A stretch of DNA of 64,000 bases from Isochrysis galbana. Taxonomy: Eukaryota > Haptophyta > Isochrysidales > Isochrysidaceae. The translations under genes were made by a program, and so were the position numbers. Position 1 is the first letter of the stretch. Every line of letters begins with the position of its first letter. Shown one piece after another: positions 52,568-62,941 of the stretch. The notes below the pieces were generated by a model. The model had not been told where the DNA came from. It ran no database searches and saw only the letters and a program-made list of their open reading frames with translations. Where the stretch lies: positions 436,511-500,510 of the forward strand of contig CM030931.1 in NCBI GenBank assembly GCA_018136815.1, given 5' to 3'.

Positions 52568-52660
52568 TTCCAGGCGAGTTGATTCGGATTCCCCCTGGGC
52601 TCAAGTTCGGGTTCGCCGATTTTCGTCTCGAAAATCGAAGGAGTTGAGTTTTATTTTTAC
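52568..52660 (+). repeat. Diverged dispersed repeat, partner of 34466-34560
   Basis: Starts GATTCGGATTCCCCCTGGGC and runs into the satellite array at about 52660. See the partner for the matching blocks. Confidence 0.45.
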
Positions 52661-52664
52661 TGGA

Positions 52665-53062
52665 ATTAACTTGTTGAGGGTGGAACCAACTTGTTCACGA
52701 CTTGTTCAGGCGGGAACCAACTTGTTCGGTGAGTGGAGTCAACTTGTTCAGTGGTTAAAGTCAACTTGTTGAGAGGTCAACTTGTTGAGGGGTCAACTTG
52801 TTGAGGGGTCAACTTGTTGAGGGGTCAACTTGTTGAGAGGTCAACATGTTGAGAGGTCAACTTGTTGAGAGGTCAACTTGTTGAGAGGTCAACATGTTGA
52901 GAGGTCAACTTGTTGAGGGGTCAACTTGTTGAGAGGTCAACATGTTGAGAGGTCAACATGTTGAGAGGTCAACATGTTGAGAGGTCAACATGTTGAGAGG
53001 TCAACATGTTGAGAGGTCAACATGTGAGAGGTTAACTTGTTGAGATGTGAACTTGTTCAGGT
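52665..53062 (+). repeat. 16-bp satellite, AGGTCAACTTGTTGAG units
   Basis: About 400 bases. The first 100 hold longer diverged units ending in CAACTTGTT. About 17-18 regular 16-bp units follow. Later units change to AGGTCAACATGTTGAG, whose core CAACATGTTG is a perfect palindrome. No coding potential. Confidence 0.85.
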
Positions 53063-53236
53063 TGTCTGGTAGTTTGTTGTGCGGCACGTGTAGCGTGTAG
53101 CGCCTGTTGGTGACCTGCAGCCCCCTGAGTACCCCCAAGCCCCCGAGTCTTCCGAGTCATCCTTTCGAGTCTACGAGTCCCTACGAGTCCCAATCAAGCG
53201 GTATCTGCTCGCCGCGCCCTTCCCTACGTCCTCCGT

Positions 53237-54065
53237 CCCTCCGATTTGCGTTCCCGGACTCCCGCCATGCCTGGCGAGCCAGGTGTCCGAGTGGTACCGG
53301 GGGGGGGGGCATTGCCCCCTCCCCTCGATATTTGTCCTCCCCCCAGTGCAAGCACCGGCCCTACGCACCCCAGCACACCCTCTCCTCGAGGCCACGCTGG
53401 GGGAAAACCCCTTTCGGGTAAAAGCAACGCAGGGGGGGGGGGGGCACTCGTGAGTTTAGTTAGGGGCCTAGAGCGCTAATCTCCCTCGCCCGAGCGAGTG
53501 GCCGCGGCGAGCCGCGGCCCTTCCCTCCTGGCTCTGGCGCCCCCGTCTTCTCTTACCCAACTAGGTCTAGAAGACACGTAAACACCGGAGGGGAGAGCTG
53601 CCGCTCCCCCCTCCCCTCCCTCTTCCCTTTTCCTCCTCTCTTCCCTGCGGCGGGGGCCCATGGCGCGCGCCTGCGGCCCCTCGCTCAGGTCCCCAGATGG
53701 CCTGCAGGGCCTGGGAGCACAGCTCAGGGGGCAGGTGAGGCTGGGGCATGGCCCTGGCCCCTCCTGCCTCTCCCTCGCTGGCGCTCCGCTCCCCTGCAAG
53801 TCGACTGGAGCTGGCTGGGGGGTCCTGATCAGGGGGGCCCAGGGGGAGGAGGGGCTGGTCAGAGGAATGGGCAGGCCACGACAGGCCAGGGCGGGCGAAT
53901 CAGGCGTGCCTGTGGGGAGAGGGATGGGTCAGCAGGGCAGTGTGCTCCTGGCAGGCCATCAGGCGTGCCAGGAGAGCGGGTGGTTCTTCCCCCATGGTAG
54001 GGGAGGAGTGGAGAGAGAGGGGGGCTCGTGCCCCGCCATGAGTGAACCAAGTATAAACTTAGTTG
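53237..54065 (-). mobile_element. Hairpin-ended retroposon, copy 3 (B type)
   Basis: It aligns with the B part of copy 2 from CCGCCATGCCTGGCGAGCCA through GGGGAAAACCCCTTTCGGGT to the terminal hairpin CAAGT/ACTTAGTTG at 54044-54065. It has no AT-rich end and no TSD, so it is truncated or a separate subfamily. Confidence 0.7.
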
Positions 54066-54731
54066 TGAAGGGCTTAGATTTAGATATGGTCTATGGTCTA
54101 TGGTCCGGTGGTCCGCCCCCCCCCCCCCCCCGGTGATCCGTTCCACCCTGCTTCCTCCTACGCCTCCCGGGCTGACGGCCGACTCTGTGCTCTGTCTCGG
54201 CCTTATCCTGTAAACGGGCGCGAGACTTACCGACTCCGCGCGCGCTCTCTCTCTCCCCTCTCCTGCGGCACGCGCTATGGCGCGCCTGCGGCAAGCCTCC
54301 AGCCTCCAGCTGCCCTCTGGCGACCCATGGAGGCTCCAGGAGGCCAGCTGAGGGGGCAGAGGAGGCTGGGGCTGGGCCCTGGCCTCCCCCTCCCCTGCCT
54401 CTCCCTCTCCCTCGCTGGCGCTCCTGAGCCTCAGGGCCTCAGGCCTCAGGGCCCCCCACGCTGCACATGTCTGCCTGTCGACCGGGGGGGAGGGGGGGTT
54501 GGAGCAATGGGCTGGCCACGACTAGCCAGGACGGGCGAATGGGGCGAGCCTGTGAATGAGAGAGTGGGTCAGTAGGGCAGTCTCCTCCTGGCAAGCCATC
54601 AGCGAGGCAGAGGCATATGCCAGGAGGATGGGTGGTTCCGGTTCCTCCCCCATGGCAGGGGAGAAGTGGGAGTGGGGAGAGGGGGGGGGGCTCGAGCCCC
54701 CCCATGGGTCAACCAAGTATTAACTTAGTTG
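54066..54731 (-). mobile_element. Hairpin-ended retroposon, copy 4 (A type), abutting copy 3
   Basis: It starts at TGAAGGGCTTAGATTTAGAT, which is internal in copy 1, and ends in the hairpin at 54710-54731. The presumed tail part is missing. GATATGGTC is followed by a short TCTATGGTCTATGGTC expansion. Confidence 0.7.
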
Positions 54732-55137
54732 GCCTCCAAACACAGGGAAAACGGCCTGTTTTTGGCATTTCCAGAAACCCGGGAAAACACGGTAAAACCG
54801 TCTTTACCATGTGCCATGTGGACTAGGAAGTCTCCGACGGCCGCACCCACGTCCACGTCTAAAGTTTACTCCTACGGTTTTTTTTTCTTGTCTCCCCTTT
54901 CCCCCCTTTCCCTCCACTTGCACTGGCCTCTCTGACCTCCTCCCGCTCTCTCCGCTCTCCCCGCCCTCCTCTCTCCCCGCTCTCCCTGCCCAGCCGTGCC
55001 CCGCCACACACACCCTCTCTCCCCCGTACCTAGTTCCCCCTTCTCTCCCCCTCCCTCTTCCATCTCTCCTACTGCGCGGCCTTTCGGCCCCCCTTCCCCC
55101 TTTCTCTCTCTCTTTCCGGAGGCGGGAACCGTGTGCG
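54732..55137 (+). promoter_or_regulatory. Pyrimidine-rich leader before the ORF at 55138
   Basis: CCTTTCCCCCCTTTCCCTCC-like sequence from about 54890 to 55120 ends shortly before ATG 55138, following the pattern of other plus-strand genes. Confidence 0.4.
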
Positions 55138-55331
55138 ATGGACTCCGACGACGAGGACTACATGTGCGGCTGGCAGCGCGTGCTCATGAAGCGGAGGCAA
55201 GCTGCCGAGGAGCGACAAATCAAGTGCAAGCGGAAGCCGACCGCCGAGCCCGGAGAGCCTCAGCCGATGCAGACCGGGTTCATGCCACTTCAATGGATGC
55301 AGCAGCCTGCGTGCAACACTCGCCCCACTGG
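55138..55331 (+). CDS. First exon of a small unknown acidic/basic protein
   Basis: Begins MDSDDEDYMCGWQRVLMKRRQAAEERQIKCKRKP, then a Pro/Gln/Met-rich part (PMQTGFMPLQWMQQ). A possible donor (GTAGTC) lies at 55332. If it is not used, the frame stops at 55362. A candidate last exon is 55822-55881, read AQGVPIPPYDRVHNMYARA-stop after a CAG, but its phase does not match the obvious donor. No family recognised. The leader before it is the main reason to call it a gene. Confidence 0.35.
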
Positions 55332-56551
55332 TAGTCCGAGCAAGGCGCTCCGTACCCATTGAGCGGCCAGACCACCTTGCAGAGATAAGCCTTCAGTCAG
55401 TGCGGGGCTCGGTCCCATGTGGCATGATGACTCCCGTGAGCAGCACGTCGCCATGGGTGGAGTAGCGGTAGAAGGACCATAATCCTGGCAACTTGCTGTT
55501 GTGGGTTGCCTTGGCCAGGATCGCAGTCGCCAGAGTCGTGGCTCACACGGAGTGGTCGCCTAGACCTCGACGTTTTGGGAAGGCAATTCCAAGAGGCCTA
55601 GGGTGAGGGGATGGGCTGTCCATACCTCAAGGCGCTGCGCAAGTCAGTGTCGTCGAATTCTATTCAGCTCTACCCAAGCCTGCCCACTGCGCGAGCATGT
55701 AGAGGGCTGTCTTCTCGACGGGATGCCCCTCGCAGCGAAGAACACGTGCCTTCAGATCCTGAGTTCAACAGGACCGTTTGATCCCCATGTGCTTCATATT
55801 CGAACCCTGATGCGCAGCTGGCTCAAGGGGTGCCCATACCGCCCTACGACCGCGTCCACAATATGTACGCTCGTGCATAATCCAGGCTTGCCCCTTTCGA
55901 AACAGTCGTATTGTGCTTCTGGGCTGCCGGTTCAAGTACAAGGGAAGGCTCGCACTCTGCAGAGCTGATCCTGCTGCTCTCCACTGGCGCGTACTGGCGC
56001 ATGCGCATACTGTTCACGCTTTGTCTGCACAGTGCGTGAATTCAATGCAGGATTGGGACAATGATGACACTAAGAAAGAAGGGCGAGCTGAATTTGGCGT
56101 GCTCTGATGGCGTCTTCCATGCACGCTAATTGATACACGGCGCAAATCATGGTCATTGTTTCGGTACGCATTTTAGTCGGGCCTCCCTTTCTTTCGAATT
56201 CTCTCTCTCGATTTCTCTTTTCCATGGCTACTTTTTAAAGCGGTGGTGGCACATCTTTGTTTTGTCGCAGCTACTATTGCCCCGCCAGGCTTGTGAATGA
56301 AACGTGTGATGTGGTGGTGGCAGCTACGCTACGCGCCATGCTACATAGTGTATGTCCGTCGGGGCTCACCCACGACTAAGATGGGGCATGTGCGCCAGAG
56401 CCATGTGTGGCAATCGGCTGTATGTGTGTGTGAGTGTGCATGTGTCGATTGTGAAGACGAATGGACGCGATGACTTGCACGAGCATGATTGGCGCCTAAT
56501 GGTTCGCAGAATGTAGGGCTCACATATAAGAGGCGGGACGCAACCTACTTA
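55332..56551. other. Downstream sequence, no further gene supported
   Basis: It may hold later exons of the 55138 gene. Open frames at 55603-55968 and 55913-56107 are not protein-like. Confidence 0.35.
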
Positions 56552-56622
56552 CTTTTATAAGTGGGGGCCTCGTGCCCCCCTCACTCCATCGCGGACACCC
56601 CCCGGGGTGGGCCCGTAAGACC
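56552..56622 (-). repeat. Dispersed repeat, inverted partner of 63293-63388
   Basis: The reverse complement reads GGGCCCACCCCGGGGGGTGT, CCGCGATGGAGTGAGGGG, CGAGGCCCCCACTT, as at 63299-63380. That copy has about 14 extra bases (GTTGACCATTGACC). Confidence 0.7.
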
Positions 56623-57260
56623 AAAAGCGTTCAATTATCCCCATCCCTGCTAACACCTTTCGTTGTCACCTGGAGGTTACTTGACTCAACTTGACACTTC
56701 ACATGTTGAAACACACACGTTGTCTGACTCCATCCACTCGATTTGGGGCAGGGTCGATATCTCGTTGAAATCACGATCCACGTCTCACACACAGCACCAA
56801 GTAGACTCTGCAAATCTGATGGGTGTATGTCCATACTTAAAAGCACCGACCGCGTTAAAGCAGAGCGTTGAAGACCTCGTCCAAGGTCACTTCATCTGAC
56901 GAGGACAAGTCCGCGCTTCTCACTTCTGAAAGCAACGAAGTCGTTGCTAGGCGTAGCGTGACCGAAAAGTGAGAGCTCACCACGAAGGGCGCGCCGCTCT
57001 TCCCAGATTCAGCGCGAAGCCGACCGTAGCTTTTCAAGCGCGCTTCCAAAGAGCACCGACCACGTAAAAGCAGACAACAAGTTTCGTCACACGTCTATAG
57101 GCTATAGGGAGGAGACGAGGAAGGGTGAGCAGTTCCCTGCAGTTGAGCAGTTTGAGCAGTTCCTTGTAGTTGAGCAGTTCCCTGGAGTCCGCCCTTGCCT
57201 CCCCCCCCTCCTCGCCTACCAGCCCCCCCCCCTTCCCCCTCCCCGCGTACCAGAATCGCG
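56623..57260. other. Spacer with short direct repeats
   Basis: AGCACCGACC-CGT-AAAGCAGA occurs at about 56840 and 57050. A GAGCAGTTCCCTGCAGTT-type unit is repeated three times at 57127-57185. A C-rich stretch (57187-57245) ends just before ATG 57261. Confidence 0.45.
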
Positions 57261-58601
57261 ATGGACTCCTCTTCTCTGACGCGTCCTATGGAACCAGACG
57301 AAGAGACCCGTCAAGTGTCACCTCACCTGTCTGCACGTCGCAACGGGAAGCTTCTATGGGATATTGCACTACGAATCAATTCCCACCTATAGAGGCCTTG
57401 GGTCAGGACATCGACTTCATGTATGTAGATGATTAATTAATTAATTAATTTCTTAATAGTCTCACCGCACACGCGACCGTGCAGCCTCTACTTTCTACTC
57501 ACGTAGGAAACTTTCTACACCCCCAATCCGCCGGCCCTTTCCCCCCGCCATCAGGCGACTCCCCCCGTGCACTACTAGGGGGATAGGGGAAAAGGGCTTA
57601 GATATGGTCGGTGGCCCGCGCCCCCCCCCGGCGATCCGTTCCCCCCTTCCTCCTACGCCTACCGGGCTGGCGGCGGCCTCGGTCCCGACTTATCCTGTAA
57701 ACAGGTGCGGGACTTACATATTTTCCGGTGAGCGGAGCTCTCGCTCCGCCCACCCCCTTCTCCGCGCTCTCTCTCCCCTCTCCTGCAGGCACGCGCGATG
57801 GCGCGCCTGCGACAGGCCTGCAGCTGCCCCTGGCGACCCCTGGAGGCCTCTGGAGGCCAGCTCAGGGGGCAGAGGAGGCTGGGGCTGGGCCCTGGCCTCC
57901 CCTGCCTCTCCCTCGCTGGCGCTCCTGTGCCTCAGGGGTCCCCAATCTGCACCTGTCTGCCTGTCGAACAGGGGGGGAGGGGGGGTTGGAGCGATGGGCT
58001 GGCCACGACAGGCCAGGACGCGCGAGGCAGGCAAGCCTGCCGGTGAGAGAGTGGGTCAGCAGGGCATTCTGCTCCTGGCAAGCCATCAGGCGTGCCAGGA
58101 GCATGGGTGGTTCCTCCCCCATGGCAGGGGAGGAGTGGAGAGAGGGGGGGGCTCGTGCCCCCCCATGGGGCAACCAAGTATAAACTTAGTTGATGTATGT
58201 AGATGATTACCATCAGACCAATTCACTGATGGAGGCATCCTCTCGCGGGCATTTCTGGTGCGTAAAGAATACATTGGAGTTGTTCAAGGATCGGCAGAAG
58301 AGCGCATCTGCATTGGTGACGTTTGTCAACCAGGTTGGAGCTACCCAAAAGCAGACAGCCCTTATTTATCATGGCTGCCAAGCGAGGGCATGCTCATATT
58401 GTGGTTGAACTCCTCAGTGCTGGTGCCATGATTGAAGCTATGGATGATGATGGATATACTCCTCTACTTCATGCCTGTAAGATGAATCACATAGAAGTGG
58501 CCGAAGTGCTCCTTGCGAACGGTGCTCACATCAGCAACAACATTCTTCAGATGACCAACGATGACACAATGATCAATCTACTGACGCGTGCTGGGGCTTG
58601 A
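57261..58601 (+). pseudogene. Ankyrin-repeat gene interrupted by retroposon copy 5
   Basis: Left part: MDSSSLTRPMEPDEETRQVS ... then, in another frame, NQFPPIEALGQDIDFMYVDD up to 57435. Right part after the insertion resumes in that same frame with MYVDDYHQTNSLMEASSRGHFWCVKNTLELF. One frame later come two good ankyrin repeats (MAAKRGHAHIVVELLSAGAMIEA, DDDGYTPLLHACKMNHIEVAEVLLANGAHI) and TGA at 58601. The insertion brings a stop right after the TSD. Two further frame changes, near 57380 and 58370, show either older decay or sequencing errors. Its function before disruption is unknown. Confidence 0.7.
57436..58192 (-). mobile_element. Hairpin-ended retroposon, copy 5, with 17-bp TSD
   Basis: Flanked by ATGTATGTAGATGATTA at 57419-57435 and 58193-58209. 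The left end is (ATTA)n followed by TTAATAGTCTCACCGCAC; the right end is the hairpin at 58171-58192. The body closely follows copy 1, including the GAGCGGAGC/GCTCCGC hairpin near 57730-57750. It sits inside an ankyrin ORF. Confidence 0.85.
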
Positions 58602-58720
58602 AAGGACCTCCCCAAACTTGGGTGCATTTCGGTAGAACTGACACGAGTGTGATGGGAGATTTATTTTTTTGGAAGGGGGAGGGGGGGAGAATCGCACCAT
58701 TTCCTGGCTAAGATTTTCGT

Positions 58721-59302
58721 GCCAGCCCATTGCTCCAGCCCCTGCTCCCCCACGGTCGACAGGCAGACAGGTGCAGCGTGGGGGTCCGAGAGGCTTAGGA
58801 GCGCCAGCGAGGAAGAGGCAAGGGAGGCCAGGGCCCTCGGGGCCTCCAGCAGCCTCCCGGGGTCGCCAATGGGCAAGTGGAGGCCTGCCGCAGGCGCGCC
58901 ATCTCATGTGCTGCAGGAGAGGGGAGAGAGCGCGCCGAGAGGGGGGGGGGGGGGAAGGGTGTGAGCGAGAGCTCCGCCCACCGAAAGATTGGTAAGTCCC
59001 GCGCCTGTTGCCTGTTTACAGGATAAGTCGGGCGACCGACGACCGACGAGGCCGAGGCCGCCGACCTGGAGACACGGGAGGAAGGGGGGGAATGATCACC
59101 GGGGGGGGGGGGGGGGGGGGCGGGCCACCGGACCATATCTAAGCCCTTCACCCCTATCCCCCTTGTAGTGCACGGGGAGAGTCGCCTGATTGCGGGGGGG
59201 TAAGGACTGAGGGGTGGGGGTGTAGAAAGTTTGCTGCGGCTGAAGCGTGAATGAAAGTAGGGAGTCCACGGCCGCGTATGTGGTGGGAATATTAAGTTTA
59301 TT
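58721..59302 (+). mobile_element. Hairpin-ended retroposon, copy 6, inverted and truncated
   Basis: The reverse complement of the A type from the CCAGCCCATTGCTCCAGCCC region to the GGTGTAGAAAGTTT and CCACGGCCGCGTATGTGG region. The hairpin end is absent; the AT-rich end (AATATTAAGTTTATTATT) is kept. Loss of the end away from the tail is what 5' truncation during reverse transcription would give. It lies 120 bases after the ankyrin stop. Confidence 0.7.
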
Positions 59303-59778
59303 ATTCTGTAGTTTATCTTCATAAAAAGGCTGCGAATACCGGGCGCCGGCGCAGGGGGAAGGGGCTTTCTCGATGAACAAAGCTTATCGGCTTGAACAAC
59401 TTCTCTTTGTGTACACCGGCTCAGCCGCTAGTACCACTTCATATGGCTGGTGGGCTGGAGAAACTTTGCCACCTCACTAACAATGCCCATGCGAGTTGCT
59501 CAACGATTCCTCCGCTTAAGGAATGCTCAAAGGCGACGATGCGCAAAGCATTCGTGTACGTGGCGGTAGAGCCATGTAAGAGCCATGATTTGTGAGGATA
59601 TGACTTGTGCGGTACACGCTGCCCATTCTGGCGGAACGTGGTAGCAATTGGCTCCTATGTGTCCGCGGCGTGGCCGTGCCGATTGCTATATGACACGCGT
59701 CGTGTTTGCTCATCCTTTAGGCGCGGTTCATTGCGACGTCCCTTTTCTCGTCTCTCGACGCGCGCATGCGGCGGTCCC
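59303..59778. other. Intergenic, downstream of the S1-domain gene
   Basis: No gene or repeat was recognised. It probably holds the 3' UTR of the minus-strand gene. Confidence 0.45.
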
Positions 59779-61635
59779 TCAGCGATCGTGGCGCGGCCTC
59801 TTATGGGTCTTCTCTTTCTTATGCTTGTGGTGGCTCTTTCGCTCGCCCTTCTCCTTCTTCCTTTTCTTCTCCCTCTTTTCTCGCTTCCTCTTCTCTTTCT
59901 TCTCTTTCTTCTGCTCGCGCTTCTCCTTGCGCCGCTGCTCCTTGGCGCGTCCTTTCGCGAGCAACCGAGCTGTAAGCTCTAGCTGTAACTCCGCACGCGC
60001 GTCCGTGCCTCCCGCCGTCCCCGGCGGCGGCGGCGGAGGTGCGCGCCCCGTCGACGGCACCACAAGGTTGTACTTGCCTTTTTCCGGTGGAGGCTGTGGC
60101 TCTCTCTCGCCATGCGCGCCCACTGGGTCCTCATCCGGCAATAAGGCGTACTCTCCGGTTCCCAATTGCTTGCCACCATACTCCGGCACTTGCAGTGCGG
60201 CCATCGAGTCGCGTCGAGGCTCACCATCCATCCGTCCACCGCCGCCACCACTGCCCTTCCGATCGGCATCGGATTGCGCCTCAACGTGAGTGGGGTCGAG
60301 ATCGCGCCCATCGCTCTGCGAACAGAGCTTCATAGAGAGTGAATACCGCCCCGCTGCCACATCAACCGCCGTCACCTTGACGAAGACTTCCTGTCCGACC
60401 TCGAGAATGTGTGGCAGGTCCTCGGCATCGACCCGAGAGTTTGAGATTTGAGAAATGTGCAACAAGCCATTCTTGCGAAATCCTGGCAGCGAAATGAAGG
60501 CTCCAAAAGAATTCAGCTTGGCGACTTCCCCCTTGTGGATGGAGAATTGCTCAGGGTACTGATCAGATGCGCCAGGCCCGCGCTCTTGCCGTGGCTTGGG
60601 GCAGTCGCGCAAGAGATGACCCACTTCCCCGCAGTTGTAACATTCCCCACTGCCCCCGCTCTTGCCAGGATGGCCGCTGTCGAGCGTAGCCTCCTCTCGC
60701 AGCTCGCCACTATCTTGATCGACATTTTTCATCGAGCATGACACACGATACGGGCGGCCGCTCCCTTTGACGGACAAGATGTGGACCCATACATCGTCCC
60801 CGACACGCGCAACCTCCTCAACCTTCTCAACGCGTTGCGGCGCCAGCTGCGATATGTGCACCAGGCCTTGCGAGCGGTACCCTGGCATTGACACAAATGC
60901 GCCGAATGAAGTGATGGATGCCACTCGAGCTCGCAACACAGCACCAGGGTCGGGTGCATCAAGTAAAAACTCGTCAGGCACCTGTGGTGAACGCGGCCTC
61001 CGCACTGGTGGCGATCGTGACCGGTCTCGCCAACCGCGCGGATGGCTCCTCCATGGCGAGGGGGATCGTTTGGACGAGGTCCAACCCGGGGGTGGTGGAG
61101 GCGGTGGCCTTCGGCCATGCAGGCTGCGGCTGCGGCTGCGGCTGCGGCTGCGCCCGCGGCTGCGGCTGCGGCTGCGGTTGCGCCCGCGGCTGCGGTTGTG
61201 CCCGCGGCTGCGGTTGCGCCCGCGGCTTCGTATGTCCCGGTGGCTGTGCCGGTGGCTGCGCCCGTAACTGTCACTCCGGCTATGACTTCGGCGGCGTCGC
61301 CCGCCGCCACTGTAGCGGTGGCTGTCAGCCCCACATTCACGGCTGCGACGTCGCGCGCCAGTAGGCCTCGATGGCGAGGGACGCCGCACAGGGCGTGGGC
61401 TACTACTCCTCTGCCTCCCCCCTTGGCGTTGCGGGCTCGTACTTCTCGAATGGTTGCGGCTGCATGCGCTGCTGCTGCTTCCGCTGCTACTTTCACTGCT
61501 TCTGCTTCTGCTTTCGCTGCTTCTTCCGCTTCCGCTTCCGCTTCTGCTGCTGCTGCTTCTGCTGCTGCTGCTCTTGCCCCCCCCCGCCTGGCTGCTGCCT
61601 GCCGAGCGGCTTCGGCTGAAGTTCCTCTTTGGCAT
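59779..61635 (-). CDS. SR-rich S1-CCHC-S1 RNA-binding protein
   Basis: A single exon of 618 residues starts at ATG 61635 (MPKRNFSRSRSAGSS); the frame is open further upstream but only as translated C-rich leader. Residues 6-215 are Arg/Ser dipeptide rich, as in splicing factors. S1 domain 1 spans about 231-303 (GAVLRARVASITSFGAFVSM ... GLVHISQL ... SCSMKNVDQDSGE), very like the S1 domain of DHX8/Prp22. A CCHC zinc knuckle (CYNCGEVGHLLRDC, 332-345) follows, then S1 domain 2 (about 364-437, NGLLHISQI). The tail (570-618) is Lys/Glu-rich with a nuclear-signal-like KKEKKEKRKREKREKKRKK. The S1 plus zinc knuckle pair also recalls ZCCHC17/pNO40. A role in nuclear RNA processing is inferred. Confidence 0.85.
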   Translation of the reverse strand: MPKRNFSRSRSAGSSQAGGGKSSSSRSSSSRSGSGSGRSSESRSRSSESSSGSSSSACSRNHSRSTSPQRQGGRQRSSSPRPVRRPSPSRPTGARRRSRECGADSHRYSGGGRRRRSHSRSDSYGRSHRHSHRDIRSRGRNRSRGHNRSRGRNRSRSRSRGRSRSRSRSRSLHGRRPPPPPPPGWTSSKRSPSPWRSHPRGWRDRSRSPPVRRPRSPQVPDEFLLDAPDPGAVLRARVASITSFGAFVSMPGYRSQGLVHISQLAPQRVEKVEEVARVGDDVWVHILSVKGSGRPYRVSCSMKNVDQDSGELREEATLDSGHPGKSGGSGECYNCGEVGHLLRDCPKPRQERGPGASDQYPEQFSIHKGEVAKLNSFGAFISLPGFRKNGLLHISQISNSRVDAEDLPHILEVGQEVFVKVTAVDVAAGRYSLSMKLCSQSDGRDLDPTHVEAQSDADRKGSGGGGGRMDGEPRRDSMAALQVPEYGGKQLGTGEYALLPDEDPVGAHGEREPQPPPEKGKYNLVVPSTGRAPPPPPPGTAGGTDARAELQLELTARLLAKGRAKEQRRKEKREQKKEKKEKRKREKREKKRKKEKGERKSHHKHKKEKTHKRPRHDR

Positions 61636-61760
61636 GGCGTGCGGCGGGGAGCGGCAGCGCGGGGGAGAGGGAAGAAGGGAGGGAGAGGGAGCAGAAGGGC
61701 CGGGAGGAGTGGGCGGGCGGGCGGGGGGGGGGGGGGGGGGGGAGGAGGGAGGCGGGACTT
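61636..61760 (-). promoter_or_regulatory. Pyrimidine-rich (minus strand) leader of the S1 gene
   Basis: The plus strand is G/A-rich with a poly-G run (61726-61741), so the transcript side is C/T-rich immediately before the start codon. Confidence 0.45.
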
Positions 61761-62336
61761 GCGAGTCCGATGGCCGAGGGGCTCGTCGCACGCGCGCGGG
61801 ACGGAAGAGAGAGAGGGGAGAGAGTACGAGGAGATGATAGCCGAGCAGCTAGATTTCTTGTACTACGCTTTACACTTTACACTTTACTACTATAGGCTGT
61901 ATTCACATTTGTATATTGAATACCGCTACTCGCCATTTGGCTGTGGGACAGAAGAAGGTCGAGGATGTTGGAATAGTACCGCGCTGGTGCGGGCGAAGTG
62001 TCATCACACAGACGGCTACGTGCGGCGTCAGACTTGTCTTTAGTGACGCGCATGCGACATGCGTCTCGAGTCTCGAGTCTCGAGTGTCCAGTGTCCAGTG
62101 TGGAGTGTGGTCTTGGTCTTGGTCTTGGTACTAAGCTCAACGGTCAGGGAAGTTGCTCTCCCACGTGCGGCATCGGTACTATCTTGAGCGACGAGCTGCA
62201 AGCATGAATCTCCAACGTCCAACAACCACCTGATTTGTAACGAGCTCACAAACAACCAGGGCCAGGGCATCTGTCTGCCTTTAGTGACGATGCCCGGAAC
62301 TAGGGCCAGGGCATCTGCCTTTAGTAACGAAGACGA
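61761..62336. other. Intergenic, no gene recognised
   Basis: It contains short tandem motifs (TTTACACTTTACACTTTAC near 61870; CGAGTCTCGAGTCTCGAGTG and TCTTGGTCTTGGTCTTGG near 62080-62130) and a direct repeat of CCAGGGCATCTG at about 62260 and 62305. Confidence 0.45.
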
Positions 62337-62372
62337 AGGTCGCGTTCCGTCAAAAGACAAAAGAGGACCATG
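62337..62372 (-). repeat. Terminus of dispersed element, inverted copy
   Basis: The reverse complement reads CATGGTCCTCTTTTGTC then TTTTGACGGAACGCGACC, matching the terminal motif at 21985-22003 and 36589-36608, with a 7-base duplication. Confidence 0.6.
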
Positions 62373-62573
62373 TGACATGTGAAATTTTAAGTTTTTTTTA
62401 TCTAATTTAACTTTAAATTTGAAACTAACTCTAATGAGTTTACTTACAGCCAAAACTCTGCCGAAAACTCGTCTATTATTAATTATTGTTACTGCTATTG
62501 ACTTATATTATGTATTACTATTACTATATCTATATATATATAATGAATAATGATACTGAAACTATATAATATT
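62373..62573. other. AT-rich spacer
   Basis: A notably AT-rich stretch (TATATCTATATATATATAAT and similar) in an otherwise GC-rich window. No gene. Confidence 0.5.
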
Positions 62574-62665
62574 CTTACCGCACATGCACATGCCACATGC
62601 GGATGTGGACCCACTACTTTATTTAACACAGGACACTTTCTACACCCCAACTCCTTCCCAGCAAC
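62574..62665 (-). repeat. Diverged tail-end fragment of the hairpin-ended retroposon
   Basis: TTCTTACCGCACATGCACAT, GGATGTGGACCCACTACTTT and GGACACTTTCTACACCCCAA parallel the CTCACCGCACACG, CCGTGGACCCTCTACTTT and GGAAACTTTCTACACCCCCA order of copies 1, 2 and 5. Confidence 0.5.
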
Positions 62666-62941
62666 TCCGAATGCCGAACGAATGACGAATGACGAGTGGC
62701 ATTGCATCCAACATCCAACAGGCCTGCCCCAAACAAACCCGCACTCCGAACCAGGCTCTTATTGGTAGTGCACCAGAGTTGGACCCCGGAAACCGAAGAC
62801 AAAGGAATGAAGGGGGGAAAGGGAGGAGGTGGAGAGAGGGGATGTAAGGGCGGTGTCGTGGCAGTGACAGGGTAACCTAGAACCTACCTAGCTAGGATTA
62901 GTAGGCGTGTAGGCGTGTAGCCCGGAATCTTCAGATGTTTT
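62666..62941. other. Spacer, nothing recognised
   Basis: Ordinary sequence with a short GGAGGTGGAGAGAGGGG stretch. No gene. Confidence 0.4.

Noticed and set aside
52665-53062. CRISPR-like array
   Set aside because: Units are contiguous 16-mers with no unique spacers, in a eukaryotic nuclear genome; it is a satellite.
55780-55830. GGGTTCGAAT on the minus strand, a possible tRNA B-box
   Set aside because: No A-box at the right distance and no acceptor or T stem can be formed.
61042-62043. Plus-strand ORF rich in poly-Ala and Val
   Set aside because: It reads the CGCAGC-type repeat that encodes the RS domain of the S1 protein on the other strand.
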